Assembly: GCF_004801405.1 (NCBI RefSeq)
Contig: NZ_SSOB01000001.1
Coordinates: 372,001 to 436,000 of the forward strand
DNA length: 64,000 bases
Reading direction: 5' to 3'
From: Cohnella fermenti
GTDB lineage: Bacteria; Bacillota; Bacilli; Paenibacillales; Paenibacillaceae
Shown piece by piece: positions 27,757 through 36,900 of the stretch. The notes under the pieces are model-generated. The model was not told the origin of the DNA, searched no databases, and worked only from the letters and a program-made list of their open reading frames with translations. Made by a program: the position numbers and the translations under genes. Numbering within the stretch: the first letter of the stretch is position 1; every line of letters starts with the position of its first letter.

Positions 27757-27851
27757 GAGGCCCGGACCGATGCTCTTAGAACGGATGATGCCGGAGAGCG
27801 TTGACAGCTGCAACGCAATCCGCTCATATATATATAGGGGAGGAAAATGGA

Positions 27852-29498
27852 ATGAAATTCCGCAATAAAGCATTAGCGATCGTTGCCTTGGCAGCGCTCT
27901 CAACGAGCCTGCTCTCGGCATGCAGCCGGAATGGCAACGAGAACACCGGCGAGGCGTCGGAATCGAAGACGCCGGCAACGGCCTCCGCATCACCTTCCAG
28001 CACGAACGAGGCGTCGGGGCAGCCGCAGGCGAGCTCTCTCGCCAGCGCGGACCCGGTTACTCTCAACTTTTTCTACCATGATACGAAGTTCGACATTACC
28101 GGAGACTCGCCGATTCTGAAGAAGGCGGCCGAGGCGACCAACGTTACGCTCAATAATGTCGCACCCGCCGGAGGCGAGACGGCCCAAGCCTGGAATCTGA
28201 TGCTCGCCTCGGGGGAGATCGCCGATATTCTGGCCTACTCCACAGCAGAGCTGAACGCCATCGCCTCGCAGGGAGCGCTCACTCCGCTTGATGATCTCAT
28301 CGATCAGTACGCCCCGAACATCAAGCAATTCCTGACGGATCATCCCGATATCCGCAAGAGCATTACGGCTGCCGACGGCAAGATCTATGTCATTCCGTTC
28401 GTCTCGGACGGCAAGGCGCAGGAAGGCTGGTTCATCCGCAAGGACTGGCTGGACAAGCTGAATCTTCCGGTTCCGACCACGGTTGATGAGTACTACACGA
28501 CATTGAAGGCGTTCAAGGAGCAGGACCCGAACGGGAATGGCAAGGCCGACGAGATTCCGTTCTTCGCCCGCAACAACGTCACGGGCCCGTACATGCTGCT
28601 GCCGCTGTGGGATGCGTTCCGCGGCGCCAACGGCGTCGACTTCCGAATCAAGGATGGCAAGGTGTCCTTCGGTCCGGCCGAGGAAGCCTACAAGACAGCC
28701 ATGACGGCGATTGCCTCCTGGTACAAGGAAGGCCTGATCGACATGGAGATCTTCACGCGGGGCAACAAGGCCCGCGACGAGCTGTTCGCGAACAACACGG
28801 GCGGCTCGCTGCACGACTGGTTCGCGAGCACCTCCAACTTCAATACGACCGCAGCGGATTGGGTAGCGGGCTTCGATCTGCAGCCGATCGCGCCTCCGGC
28901 GAGCGTGTCGGGACAAGCGATCGAGACGACTGCCCGTTCGCCGCTGACGACGGGCAGAGGCTGGAGCATCTCGGCCAAGACGAAGGACCCGGTCGTCGCG
29001 ATGAAGTACTTCGATTACTGGTGGACGGAAGAAGGCAGAAGATTGCTGAACTTCGGCATCGAGGGCGAGACGTACACGATGGTGGACGGCAAGCCGCAGT
29101 TCACGGAGACGGTGCTGAAGGAACCGGCGGTCGTCGACTATCTGATCGCGCAGACCGGCGCGCAGATCTACATCGGCGGCTGGCAGGATTACGCGTACGA
29201 GCAGCAGTGGACGAACAAGATCGCTCTCGCGGGAGCGAAGCTGTATACCGATAATAACTATATCGCGGCCGATATGCTGCTTCCGGCGATCAGCTTCACG
29301 GCCGAGGAGGAGAATCGGCTCAAGGAGATCAAGCCGGCTATCGACACGTACGTCACCGAGACGTCGCAGAAGTGGTACATGGGCGGGGCCGATCCGGCAT
29401 CCGGCTTCGATGCCTACCTCGCGCAGCTGAAGTCGCTGGGAATCGAGGAAGTGACGGCGATCTATCAGGCGGCGTACGACCGATATCTTCAACTGTAA
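27852..29498 (+). CDS. Sugar-binding lipoprotein (family 1 extracellular, LplA-like)
   Basis: A 548-residue solute-binding lipoprotein for the two permeases upstream. Lipobox LLSAC has Cys24, followed by a Ser/Thr/Ala-rich tether and then a large SBP_bac_1-type domain (GEIADILAYSTAELN; GNGKADEIPFFARNN; KYFDYWWTEEGRRLLNFGI). The size is typical of LplA proteins that bind longer oligosaccharides. ATG 27852 follows GGGGAGGAAAA. The ligand is not readable; the neighbouring GH78/GH3 remnants and lyase genes suggest a uronate- or rhamnose-containing oligomer. Confidence 0.92.
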   Translation: MKFRNKALAIVALAALSTSLLSACSRNGNENTGEASESKTPATASASPSSTNEASGQPQASSLASADPVTLNFFYHDTKFDITGDSPILKKAAEATNVTLNNVAPAGGETAQAWNLMLASGEIADILAYSTAELNAIASQGALTPLDDLIDQYAPNIKQFLTDHPDIRKSITAADGKIYVIPFVSDGKAQEGWFIRKDWLDKLNLPVPTTVDEYYTTLKAFKEQDPNGNGKADEIPFFARNNVTGPYMLLPLWDAFRGANGVDFRIKDGKVSFGPAEEAYKTAMTAIASWYKEGLIDMEIFTRGNKARDELFANNTGGSLHDWFASTSNFNTTAADWVAGFDLQPIAPPASVSGQAIETTARSPLTTGRGWSISAKTKDPVVAMKYFDYWWTEEGRRLLNFGIEGETYTMVDGKPQFTETVLKEPAVVDYLIAQTGAQIYIGGWQDYAYEQQWTNKIALAGAKLYTDNNYIAADMLLPAISFTAEEENRLKEIKPAIDTYVTETSQKWYMGGADPASGFDAYLAQLKSLGIEEVTAIYQAAYDRYLQL

Positions 29499-29568
29499 CG
29501 AAGCAACGAGCAACAACGAGAAACAACGAAGCAACGAAGCAACGAAGCAACAACGAAGCAACGAAGTA
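29497..29568. repeat. 8-bp tandem repeat (AACGAAGC)
   Basis: About nine imperfect copies of AACGAAGC/AACAACGA begin in the stop codon of the binding-protein gene and fill most of the gap to the response regulator. It could change the spacing between genes by slippage. Confidence 0.8.
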
Positions 29569-29630
29569 CCGCCGGTTGGACCGTGCGCTCCCGGAGCGCA
29601 GGGTCCTCTTGCCGTGGGGAGGCGAGCTGC

Positions 29631-31253
29631 ATGGACAAATACACGATGGTCGTGATCGACGATATCCGGACGGTCGTCAACGGGATTGCTGCGGAGATGG
29701 ATTGGAGCCGGGAAGGCATTGAGATCGTGGGGGCGGCGAGCAACGGCGAAGCGGGGCTGGAGCTCATCCGGGACAAGAAGCCGGACCTGATCGTGACCGA
29801 CATCCGCATGCCGCGCTTGAACGGCATCGAGATGATCCGGGCGCTGCAAGCGCTCGACTTGCATGGCAAGGTTATATTTATAAGCGGGTATTCGGACTTC
29901 GAATACACGCGAAGCGCCATTAAGATGGGCGCATTCGATTATGTATTGAAGCCGTTCACGCCGTCGCAACTGCGCGAGGTGGTCCTGAAGGCGCGGGACG
30001 CAATTGCGGAGGAGAGGGATCAGCTTCGGCGCAGAAGCGACATGGAGCGCAAGCTGCTCGAGAGCATGCCGCTGCTTCGGCAGGAATACTTGGGCGTGCT
30101 CATCCGATTCGCCTCGAGTCCTGCGGCGATCGACAAGCGCTGGGACTTCCTGGACATCCGGCTCGACCGGGAGAGGCTGGACGTGCTTGTGTTCGAGATC
30201 GATCGATTCGAGGACTGGACCCGCAGTCTTCCGATCGGAGAGATCGAGCTGCTGCGCTTCGCGGTCCAGAACGTGCTCGAAGAGACCGTGCAGAACGCGA
30301 CCAAGGGCCTTGTCTTCCGCGATGGGCTTGGCCGCTTCGTCGCTCTTGCGAACGCTGTCCCGGAGCTGGACATGACGGCTCTCGCGGAACGCTGCTGCCG
30401 CCATGTGGAGCGTTATGCGAAGTGCACCGTCTCCAGCGGAGTGTCCATGACCGCGGTGTCGCCCGCCGAGCTGCCCGGCGCGTATCGCCAGGCGATGGAG
30501 GCGCTCTCGTATACGTTCTATACAGAGGGAGGAAGTGTATTCGCCTACGGCGATCTCGGACCGTCGGGCGAGACCGTTGTCCGCTGTTCTTCCGAGGACG
30601 AGAAGGAGCTGAACTACTGCGTACGTTCGGGCAACATCGACAAAGCCCGTCTGGTGCTGGATTCCCTGTTCACCGCCTGGAGCTACTCACGCGGCAAGCC
30701 GTCGCCGGAGCAGACCGTTCGCGTATTGCGGGGGCTTGCCGAAGGGATCGTCGATACGGCGGCCGAGACGGCGGATGAACAAGCGGCGGCGGAGTGGAGG
30801 AAGCGGGAGGGCGCTCCTCTGACAGAGCCGCAGACATCGATCGGGGCGATGCGCGAAGGGCTGTACGCGCTCACCGAGCGAGCATGCGGCTTCGTGAACA
30901 GCCGACATCAGGCAAGCGCCCAGACGACGATCGCGGAGACGATGCGGCATATTCGGGAGACGTTGTCGGTTAATCAATCGGTACAGGATTATGCGAAGCG
31001 CGCACACCTCAGCGCGAGCTACTTCGCGAATCTGTTCAAGAAGCTGACGGGAATGTCGGTCATGCAGTTCGTGACGCAGGAGAGAATCGAGAAGGCCAAG
31101 CAGCTGCTGGCCGAAGGCCGAACGGTAACCGAGACGGCGTCCTTGCTCGGCTACGAGGAGCGCTCTTACTTCAGCGACGTGTTCAAGAAGCACTCCGGCA
31201 TGACGCCGACGGAATTCCGCATGCGTTACGCCGACAAGGAGCCTCAGGCTTAA
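29631..31253 (+). CDS. AraC-type response regulator (YesN-like)
   Basis: A 540-residue two-component regulator. The receiver domain has the acidic pair D10/D11, phospho-acceptor D57 (PDLIVTDIRMPRLNG) and Lys in VLKPF. A long central region follows, and the C-terminal AraC domain occupies about 435-535 (VQDYAKRAHLSASYFANLFK; EERSYFSDVFKKHSGMTPTE). ATG 29631 follows GGGGAGGCGAG. It overlaps the frame of the kinase gene's possible first ATG at 31253. With the kinase it should sense an extracellular sugar and activate the transporter operon in which it lies. Confidence 0.94.
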   Translation: MDKYTMVVIDDIRTVVNGIAAEMDWSREGIEIVGAASNGEAGLELIRDKKPDLIVTDIRMPRLNGIEMIRALQALDLHGKVIFISGYSDFEYTRSAIKMGAFDYVLKPFTPSQLREVVLKARDAIAEERDQLRRRSDMERKLLESMPLLRQEYLGVLIRFASSPAAIDKRWDFLDIRLDRERLDVLVFEIDRFEDWTRSLPIGEIELLRFAVQNVLEETVQNATKGLVFRDGLGRFVALANAVPELDMTALAERCCRHVERYAKCTVSSGVSMTAVSPAELPGAYRQAMEALSYTFYTEGGSVFAYGDLGPSGETVVRCSSEDEKELNYCVRSGNIDKARLVLDSLFTAWSYSRGKPSPEQTVRVLRGLAEGIVDTAAETADEQAAAEWRKREGAPLTEPQTSIGAMREGLYALTERACGFVNSRHQASAQTTIAETMRHIRETLSVNQSVQDYAKRAHLSASYFANLFKKLTGMSVMQFVTQERIEKAKQLLAEGRTVTETASLLGYEERSYFSDVFKKHSGMTPTEFRMRYADKEPQA

Positions 31254-31285
31254 TGGAATCCGAATTGAGGAGGGGCAGCGTATTC

Positions 31286-33019
31286 ATGAGAGCCTGGATG
31301 TACTCGAGTTCCTTCAGAACGAGAATATGGATCGCCCTCGTCGCATTCACGGTCGTCTCGATCGCGCTGACCGGAATCTCCTCCTATCTGATCGCTTCCC
31401 GGGTTATCGGGAGCAAGGCGACGGAGCTAAGCCAGAATATGATCAACAAGTCTGCCCAGGCGCTGGAACAGAAGATGAAGAACATTCGCATATCCGCGCT
31501 GTCGTTCATGATCAGCGATCCGATGGCGGATATCGTCAACGCCGCGGCCAAGCCGGGAACGCTGACGTTCTACGATACGTTCCGTCTGAACGAGGAACTG
31601 CAGACGCCGCTGTATCAACTGAAGCTTGTCGAGCCCGCCATCTTATCCGTTCTGGTCGTAACGCCGATCGGCGAGTTCTACATGAACAAGGATAATCGGG
31701 ACGAGAACGTGCCGTTCGAGAACACGTTATTAAGCCTTCGCTTGACGAACAACCGGCTACCGTTATGGGTGGAAGCGCACGAAGACGAGTTGTTCGATTC
31801 GAAGACCAGGGTGCTGAGCCTGCTGCTCGAGCCGGCCTCGCGCGGAGCGAACGGGGATATTCGCGTCATCGTGAACGTCTCCGAGGAAGCGCTCCGTCAG
31901 TTCATTACGGACAATCTCGAGAAGGAGAGCGGTCAATTCCTGTTGTTCAGCGAGAGCGGACAACAGGTTATCGCGCCTTCCGGAGAAGCCGAGGAAGCGG
32001 CGGCCGATCCCGGATTCGCAGCCGAGCTGAGCGGGGAAGGCGGGTCATTCCGCTATCGGAAGGGCGATCGGGATGAACTCGTGAATTATTCTCGCATTGA
32101 TTTTCCAACCAACTGGGTGCTTGTGTTCCTGCAGGATCGTCAGCTTGTCTTCCGGGATATTCGTTCGATCCAATGGGGCGGTCTTGCGGTGTTCTTCGGC
32201 TTGGCTCCCTTGGCGTTGTTCCTGGCCGGGCGAATGGCGGTGCTGCTGCTTCGGCCGCTTCATCAACTGCAGCTTCTCATGCGAAGGGTCGAGGACAACA
32301 ATCTGAATGTGCGCTACAGCAGTCCGTACCGGGATGAATTCGCTCTGGTAGGGTTGCGGTTCAATCAGATGCTGGAGAAAATCGGGGAGCTGATCGGTCA
32401 CGTGACGCAAGCGGAGAGGGAGAAGCGGCTGCTGGAGATCAAGGCGCTTCAGGCGCAGATCAACCCGCACTTCCTGTACAACACGCTGAACACGATCCTG
32501 TGGAAGTCGGAGACGGCCCGCCATGGCGATGTGCAGGAGATGATCGTCTCGCTGTCGCAATTGTTCCGCCTCGGCTTGAACAACGGACAGGAGATGACGC
32601 CCTTAGGCAAGGAACTGGACCACGTGACCGAGTATATGCGGCTCCAGCAGCAGTGCTATGAGGATCTGTTCGTCTTCGAGATCTCGGTGAACGATGAGGA
32701 GTTGCTTGATCTGCCCGTTCCGAAGCTGCTGCTGCAGCCGTTGGTTGAGAACAGCATTCTGCACGGCTTCGAGGAACTGGAGGATCTCGGGCTGATCTCG
32801 ATCTCCGTTGTCGGGAGCCCGGACTGGCTGATCATTCGGATTGCGGACAACGGCAAGGGCTTCGAGACTGCCGAGCCGGAGGGAGGCTACGCACTCGGCA
32901 ATATCCGAAGAAGGCTGCTGCTCTACTTCGGCGAGACGGCGACGATGACGTTCCGCAGCCGCCCGTTCTCGTGGACCGAAGTCGAATTGAAGCTGCCTAT
33001 GGCTCAACTGAGGTTCTGA
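31286..33019 (+). CDS. YesM-type sensor histidine kinase
   Basis: A 577-residue membrane kinase. A first span lies near residues 11-33, an extracellular Cache-like sensor extends to about 285, then come a second span, a HAMP region (RPLHQLQLLMRRVEDNNLNV) and the His_kinase domain with His395 in QAQINPHFLYNTLNT, and an HATPase_c domain (LLLQPLVENSILHGFE; RIADNGKGFE). I chose ATG 31286 because GAGGAGGGG lies ten bases before it; ATG 31253 overlaps the upstream stop and has no site. A terminator at 33166 ends the operon. Confidence 0.93.
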   Translation: MRAWMYSSSFRTRIWIALVAFTVVSIALTGISSYLIASRVIGSKATELSQNMINKSAQALEQKMKNIRISALSFMISDPMADIVNAAAKPGTLTFYDTFRLNEELQTPLYQLKLVEPAILSVLVVTPIGEFYMNKDNRDENVPFENTLLSLRLTNNRLPLWVEAHEDELFDSKTRVLSLLLEPASRGANGDIRVIVNVSEEALRQFITDNLEKESGQFLLFSESGQQVIAPSGEAEEAAADPGFAAELSGEGGSFRYRKGDRDELVNYSRIDFPTNWVLVFLQDRQLVFRDIRSIQWGGLAVFFGLAPLALFLAGRMAVLLLRPLHQLQLLMRRVEDNNLNVRYSSPYRDEFALVGLRFNQMLEKIGELIGHVTQAEREKRLLEIKALQAQINPHFLYNTLNTILWKSETARHGDVQEMIVSLSQLFRLGLNNGQEMTPLGKELDHVTEYMRLQQQCYEDLFVFEISVNDEELLDLPVPKLLLQPLVENSILHGFEELEDLGLISISVVGSPDWLIIRIADNGKGFETAEPEGGYALGNIRRRLLLYFGETATMTFRSRPFSWTEVELKLPMAQLRF

Positions 33020-33067
33020 CGGGGGACAAAGTGGACAAACCCGCTCACGGGTATACGGCCTCACTTA

Positions 33068-33147
33068 CTCATCCAACCGCGCATCCGCTACTTATCCGCC
33101 ACTCATCCGCCACTCATCCAACCACTCATCCAACCACTCATCCATCC
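33068..33147. repeat. 12-bp tandem repeat (CACTCATCCAAC-like)
   Basis: About six to seven imperfect copies of a 12-base unit such as CACTCATCCAAC lie between the kinase stop and the terminator. It is non-coding. It is part of the 895-base gap 33020-33914, which otherwise holds a terminator, a 23-bp duplication, palindromic copy D and a cre-like site. Confidence 0.8.
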
Positions 33148-33165
33148 GCGGCTCCCCCACTCTCG

Positions 33166-33187
33166 CATGCCTTCGGGCATGTTTTTT
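33166..33187 (+). terminator. Intrinsic terminator of the transporter/two-component operon
   Basis: CATGCC, loop TTCG, GGCATG, then six T residues. A compact UUCG-type hairpin directly downstream of the sensor kinase gene. Confidence 0.9.
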
Positions 33188-33212
33188 GTGGAAGCGGGGG
33201 GACCCGTCATGC

Positions 33213-33257
33213 AAGAACAGCTGTCATCCCCTGCCAAGAACAGTTGTCACCCCTGCC
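33213..33257. repeat. 22/23-bp direct duplication
   Basis: Two adjacent copies of AAGAACAGYTGTCAYCCC-CTGCC (33213-33235 and 33236-33257) follow the terminator. No function is apparent. Confidence 0.75.
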
Positions 33258-33308
33258 ATGAAAATATTGCGTATGCGGTCATCCGAACCGTGCCATATCC
33301 CCTCCGGA

Positions 33309-33492
33309 GGCATTAGGTCTCTTCTCCCCTTCGTTCAGGATAGGGCACATACGGCGATCACCCGGCGGCGGCCGGTTGACGGCGATGGTGGGTACGGCCA
33401 CTGAGGTGCATGCAGAGGAACAGGCCGATCTGAGACCGAAGACGATAATCGTAAGGGGAGGTTCCTGAGCCGCGGGGAGAAGAGGCATAAGC
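33309..33492. repeat. Dispersed palindromic element, full copy D
   Basis: Left arm GGCATTAGGTCTCTTCTCCC...TTCAGGATAGGG (33309-33344); right arm, on the minus strand, CGCTTATGCCTCTTCTCCCC...GCTCAGGAA (33462-33492). The 115-base core differs from copy A in length and sequence, so only the arms are conserved. The flanking CTCCGGAGG is palindromic itself. Confidence 0.75.
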
Positions 33493-33720
33493 GTTCAAAA
33501 GGGGGACAGTCCTCTTGTTATAACCATAATGTGGAATTTATTCGGGCGGATTTTTGGGTTGGCGATACTTGTCTCAATGCGTTACAGACCGCCATTAGGA
33601 GGGAATAGCCACTCCCTGACGGTTCCTCTTGTTGGCCAAACAGTGACGGCAGCGGCAAGAGGAAGGAAGAGAGCAGGATTCCTCCCTTCGAATCATCGGA
33701 TATTGCCTTCTCCTCAGGAA

Positions 33721-33733
33721 TGTAAGCGCTACA
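33721..33733. promoter_or_regulatory. cre-like site (CcpA) upstream of the lyase gene
   Basis: TGTAAGCGCTACA resembles the catabolite-responsive element TGTAAGCGCTTACA with one base missing. It lies about 190 bases before the 33915 gene. Carbon catabolite control of the secreted enzyme is plausible; a matching promoter is not clear, though TACAAT overlaps the site. Confidence 0.4.
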
Positions 33734-33914
33734 ATGAGAAGCGAATCGGCAGCGAAAGGGGGGCGGCCGGAGAGAAGGAGGGGAGTGGGAATGGCGAGGA
33801 AAGGAACGGAGAAGAACGGCAGGGGAAAGCAGCAGGGAAGGGGAAGGAGAGGGGAAGGAGAGGCATTCTTGGCACAGGTGGAACAACTTTAACGGGGAAA
33901 CGGAGCGGACAACA

Positions 33915-36900
33915 ATGAGTCGGATCATGGCCATGGACAGAAGAACGGTTGCAATGGGGCTGCTGCTGATCTGGGTAACCGGATGGTGCCTGGGATGGCT
34001 GACGCCGGCGAGGGCTGATGCCGAAGAGGGGGCGTCGATGCTGGTCAACGGCGGTTACGAGACGTTGTCGGGCAGCGTTCCGGCAAGCTGGACGTTGTCG
34101 ATCAACAGCGGCACCGTAACGATGAGCGCAGATGCGGCGATCTTCCGAAGCGGCGGCCGCGCGCTGAAGCTGACGGCGGGATCGGTGTCCCGCGGTTCGG
34201 CTTATCAGCGGGTGAACGTGCAGGAGAAGCGGTATTATCGCATCTCCCAATGGGTTAGAACAGAGAGCGTAACGACCGGAACGACCGCCGATTACGGGGG
34301 CTCCATGCGGATTCAGTTCCAGAACGGAAGCGGAGTCAGCACGGGAGCGAGCGTCATCTTCGGCAGCGTGAAGGGCACGTCCGACTGGACGGAGCTGCAG
34401 ACGATCGTTTACGCTCCGGCCGGGACGACGCGCATCATCGTGGAGAGCTTCCTGTGGGGGGCATCCGGCACGGTCTGGTTCGACGATGCCAGCATGGCGA
34501 TAGCGGACAATCTGCTGCTGAACGGCGGCTTCGAGGGGACGACTTCCGGCCTGCCTGCCGGTTGGTCGACATCGACGTTCACTGGCGTCTCTTCTGCGGC
34601 GCTCGACACAGACGTCTTCCGGACGGGGCAGCAGTCCGTTCGCATCGAGGCGGAGGAGACCGCCAGACGATCGGTCGGGCAGACGTTCACAGGGGTTCAG
34701 GAGGCGCAGTATTACGATTTGAGCTACTGGGTCAAGACCGAGGGAATCGTCTCGAGCGATCTCGGAACGGCGGTGAGGGTCGACTTCTTCGGCAGCGGGT
34801 CGACCCCTCTGCTGAGACAGTTCCTCGGGGCGAGGACGGGCACGTCCGATTGGTCGCTCGTCAAGGCAAGGCTGCAGGCGCCGGCCGGAGCGACAAGAGT
34901 CATCATCGATGCGTTCCTGTGGAACGCGTCGGGCAAGCTGTGGGTCGATGACGTCAAGCTGGCCCACGTCAAGCCGGTCACCGGGCTGACGCTGAGCGGG
35001 GGGCCGGGCGGCTCGATGGACATCGGGCAGACGCTTCAGCTCACGGCTGCGGTCAGCCCGTCCGATGCGAGCAATCCGCTCGTGAGCTGGACCAGCTCCA
35101 ATCCGTCGGTAGTCGGGGTAGCGAACGGCCTGCTGACGGCGAACGGGAACGGGAGGGCCGTCATAACGGCTTCCTCCGACGACAACCCCGAGCTGTCCGC
35201 TCGTTATTATGTCGCGGTCGGCAGTCCGTACGTTCCCGTCACCGGCCTCGCCATCGACGAGCAGGAAGCTGCGCTGGAGGTCGGTGAGACGATATCGCTG
35301 CATGCGGCCGTGACGCCGAGCGATGCGATGAATCCGACCGTGAGCTGGAGCAGCTCCGACCCGGCAACGGCAACGGTGTCGGCGAACGGCATCGTCTCAG
35401 GTGTGAAGGCGGGCGAGGCCACCCTTACGGCGACAAGCGAGGAGGGAGCATTCACAGCTTCGATTGTCGTGACGGTGAACGCTCCGACGGCGCATCTGGT
35501 CAACGGCGGCTTCGAAGCTGTGACGTCGGGGTCGGCGGACAAGTGGACGGACCGCAGCGCGGACGGATGGACGAACGTAACCTTCTTCGATCAGAGCGTT
35601 CCCACGGTTACGGTCGACGAGACTATTGCCCATACCGGCAGCCGCTCGTTGCGAATATCGGCTTCCCCGCAAGGGAAGGCGACGGTGTCGCAGATGACGA
35701 CGACCGTCTCCGGCGGAGAGGTGTATCGCATCGGCGGCTGGATCAAGACGAGCGGTGTGACGAATCGGGCCTTCCTGCGCACGATGTTCACCGATGCCGG
35801 GGGAGTCTCCTCCAGCTTCCTGACGGCCAGCGTCACCGGCACGCGCGATTGGACTTACGTGGAGCATGATGTGACGGCGCCGGCGAATGCGGTGAAGCTG
35901 GAGGTGAGCGCCTATTACGATACGGGCGCGGGAACGGCCTGGTTCGACGATCTTCAGCTTCGGCGCTGGATACCGGTGGAAGGCTTGCAAGTCAGCCCGG
36001 ACATCGTTGCTCTGTCGCCGGGAGAGACGGCAGCGCTTCAGACGACGGCTCTTCCCGCCCTTGCGAGCAATTCCGCCGTACGGTGGAGCAGCTCGAATTC
36101 GGGAATTGCAACGGTAGCCGATGGGATCGTTACAGCGGTCGCCGCAGGCAAGGCGGTCGTGACTGCCGTATCGGACGAGGGAAGCTTCGCGGCCAGAACG
36201 GTTGTCGCCGTAGGCCCGGAGCCGGAGGTGCTGGAGCCGAGGACGTACGAGATTGCGCTCGGGGAAGACGAGGACCGTGCGATTGTGTTCGACGTCGCGG
36301 ATAGCGAGGGACGGACGCTCGCCTATGAAGCGTTGTCCTACCCGCTGCATGGTTCGATCTCGATCGACGACAGCGGGGCGGCCAGCTACCTTCCCGACCG
36401 CAATTATAACGGCGACGATGTCCTGGAAGTCGCCTATACGAACGGCAGCGGAGGAATCGGCAAGGCGACGGTGCTGCTGACCGTGCTTCCCGAGGAGGAC
36501 GCTCCGTCCGCATCTGCGGGGCAGGCATCGACTGTCCGGACCGAAGCCGTATCGGGCGCGGCGTCCGCCGCCGACCCCGACGGGGACGCCCTGACCTACT
36601 CTGTCGTCGACGGGCCTCTGCACGGGACGGTCGGGATGCAGCCGGACGGAACCTGGACGTATACGCCGCAAGGGAGCTTCGTCGGCCTGGACAGCTTCGT
36701 CTACCGGGCGAGCGACGGGGAGTTGTTCGCCGATGCTTCGATAGCGGTCTATGTCGGCCCTGCCGGCAGCGACGTGCTGGCAGGGCTGGACGTCCCGGCC
36801 CAGCATCCGAGGCTGATGGCGACGGCGGACGACTTCGCATCCATCCGCTCCTTGATCGGAACCGACGAGAACATGAGCCGATGGTTCGGCAACGTGAAGG

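Noticed and set aside
33529..33918. A 129-residue plus-strand frame before the giant lyase
   Set aside because: Lys/Gly/Glu-rich low-complexity translation of a purine-rich region, no ribosome site, and overlaps the true start of the next gene.
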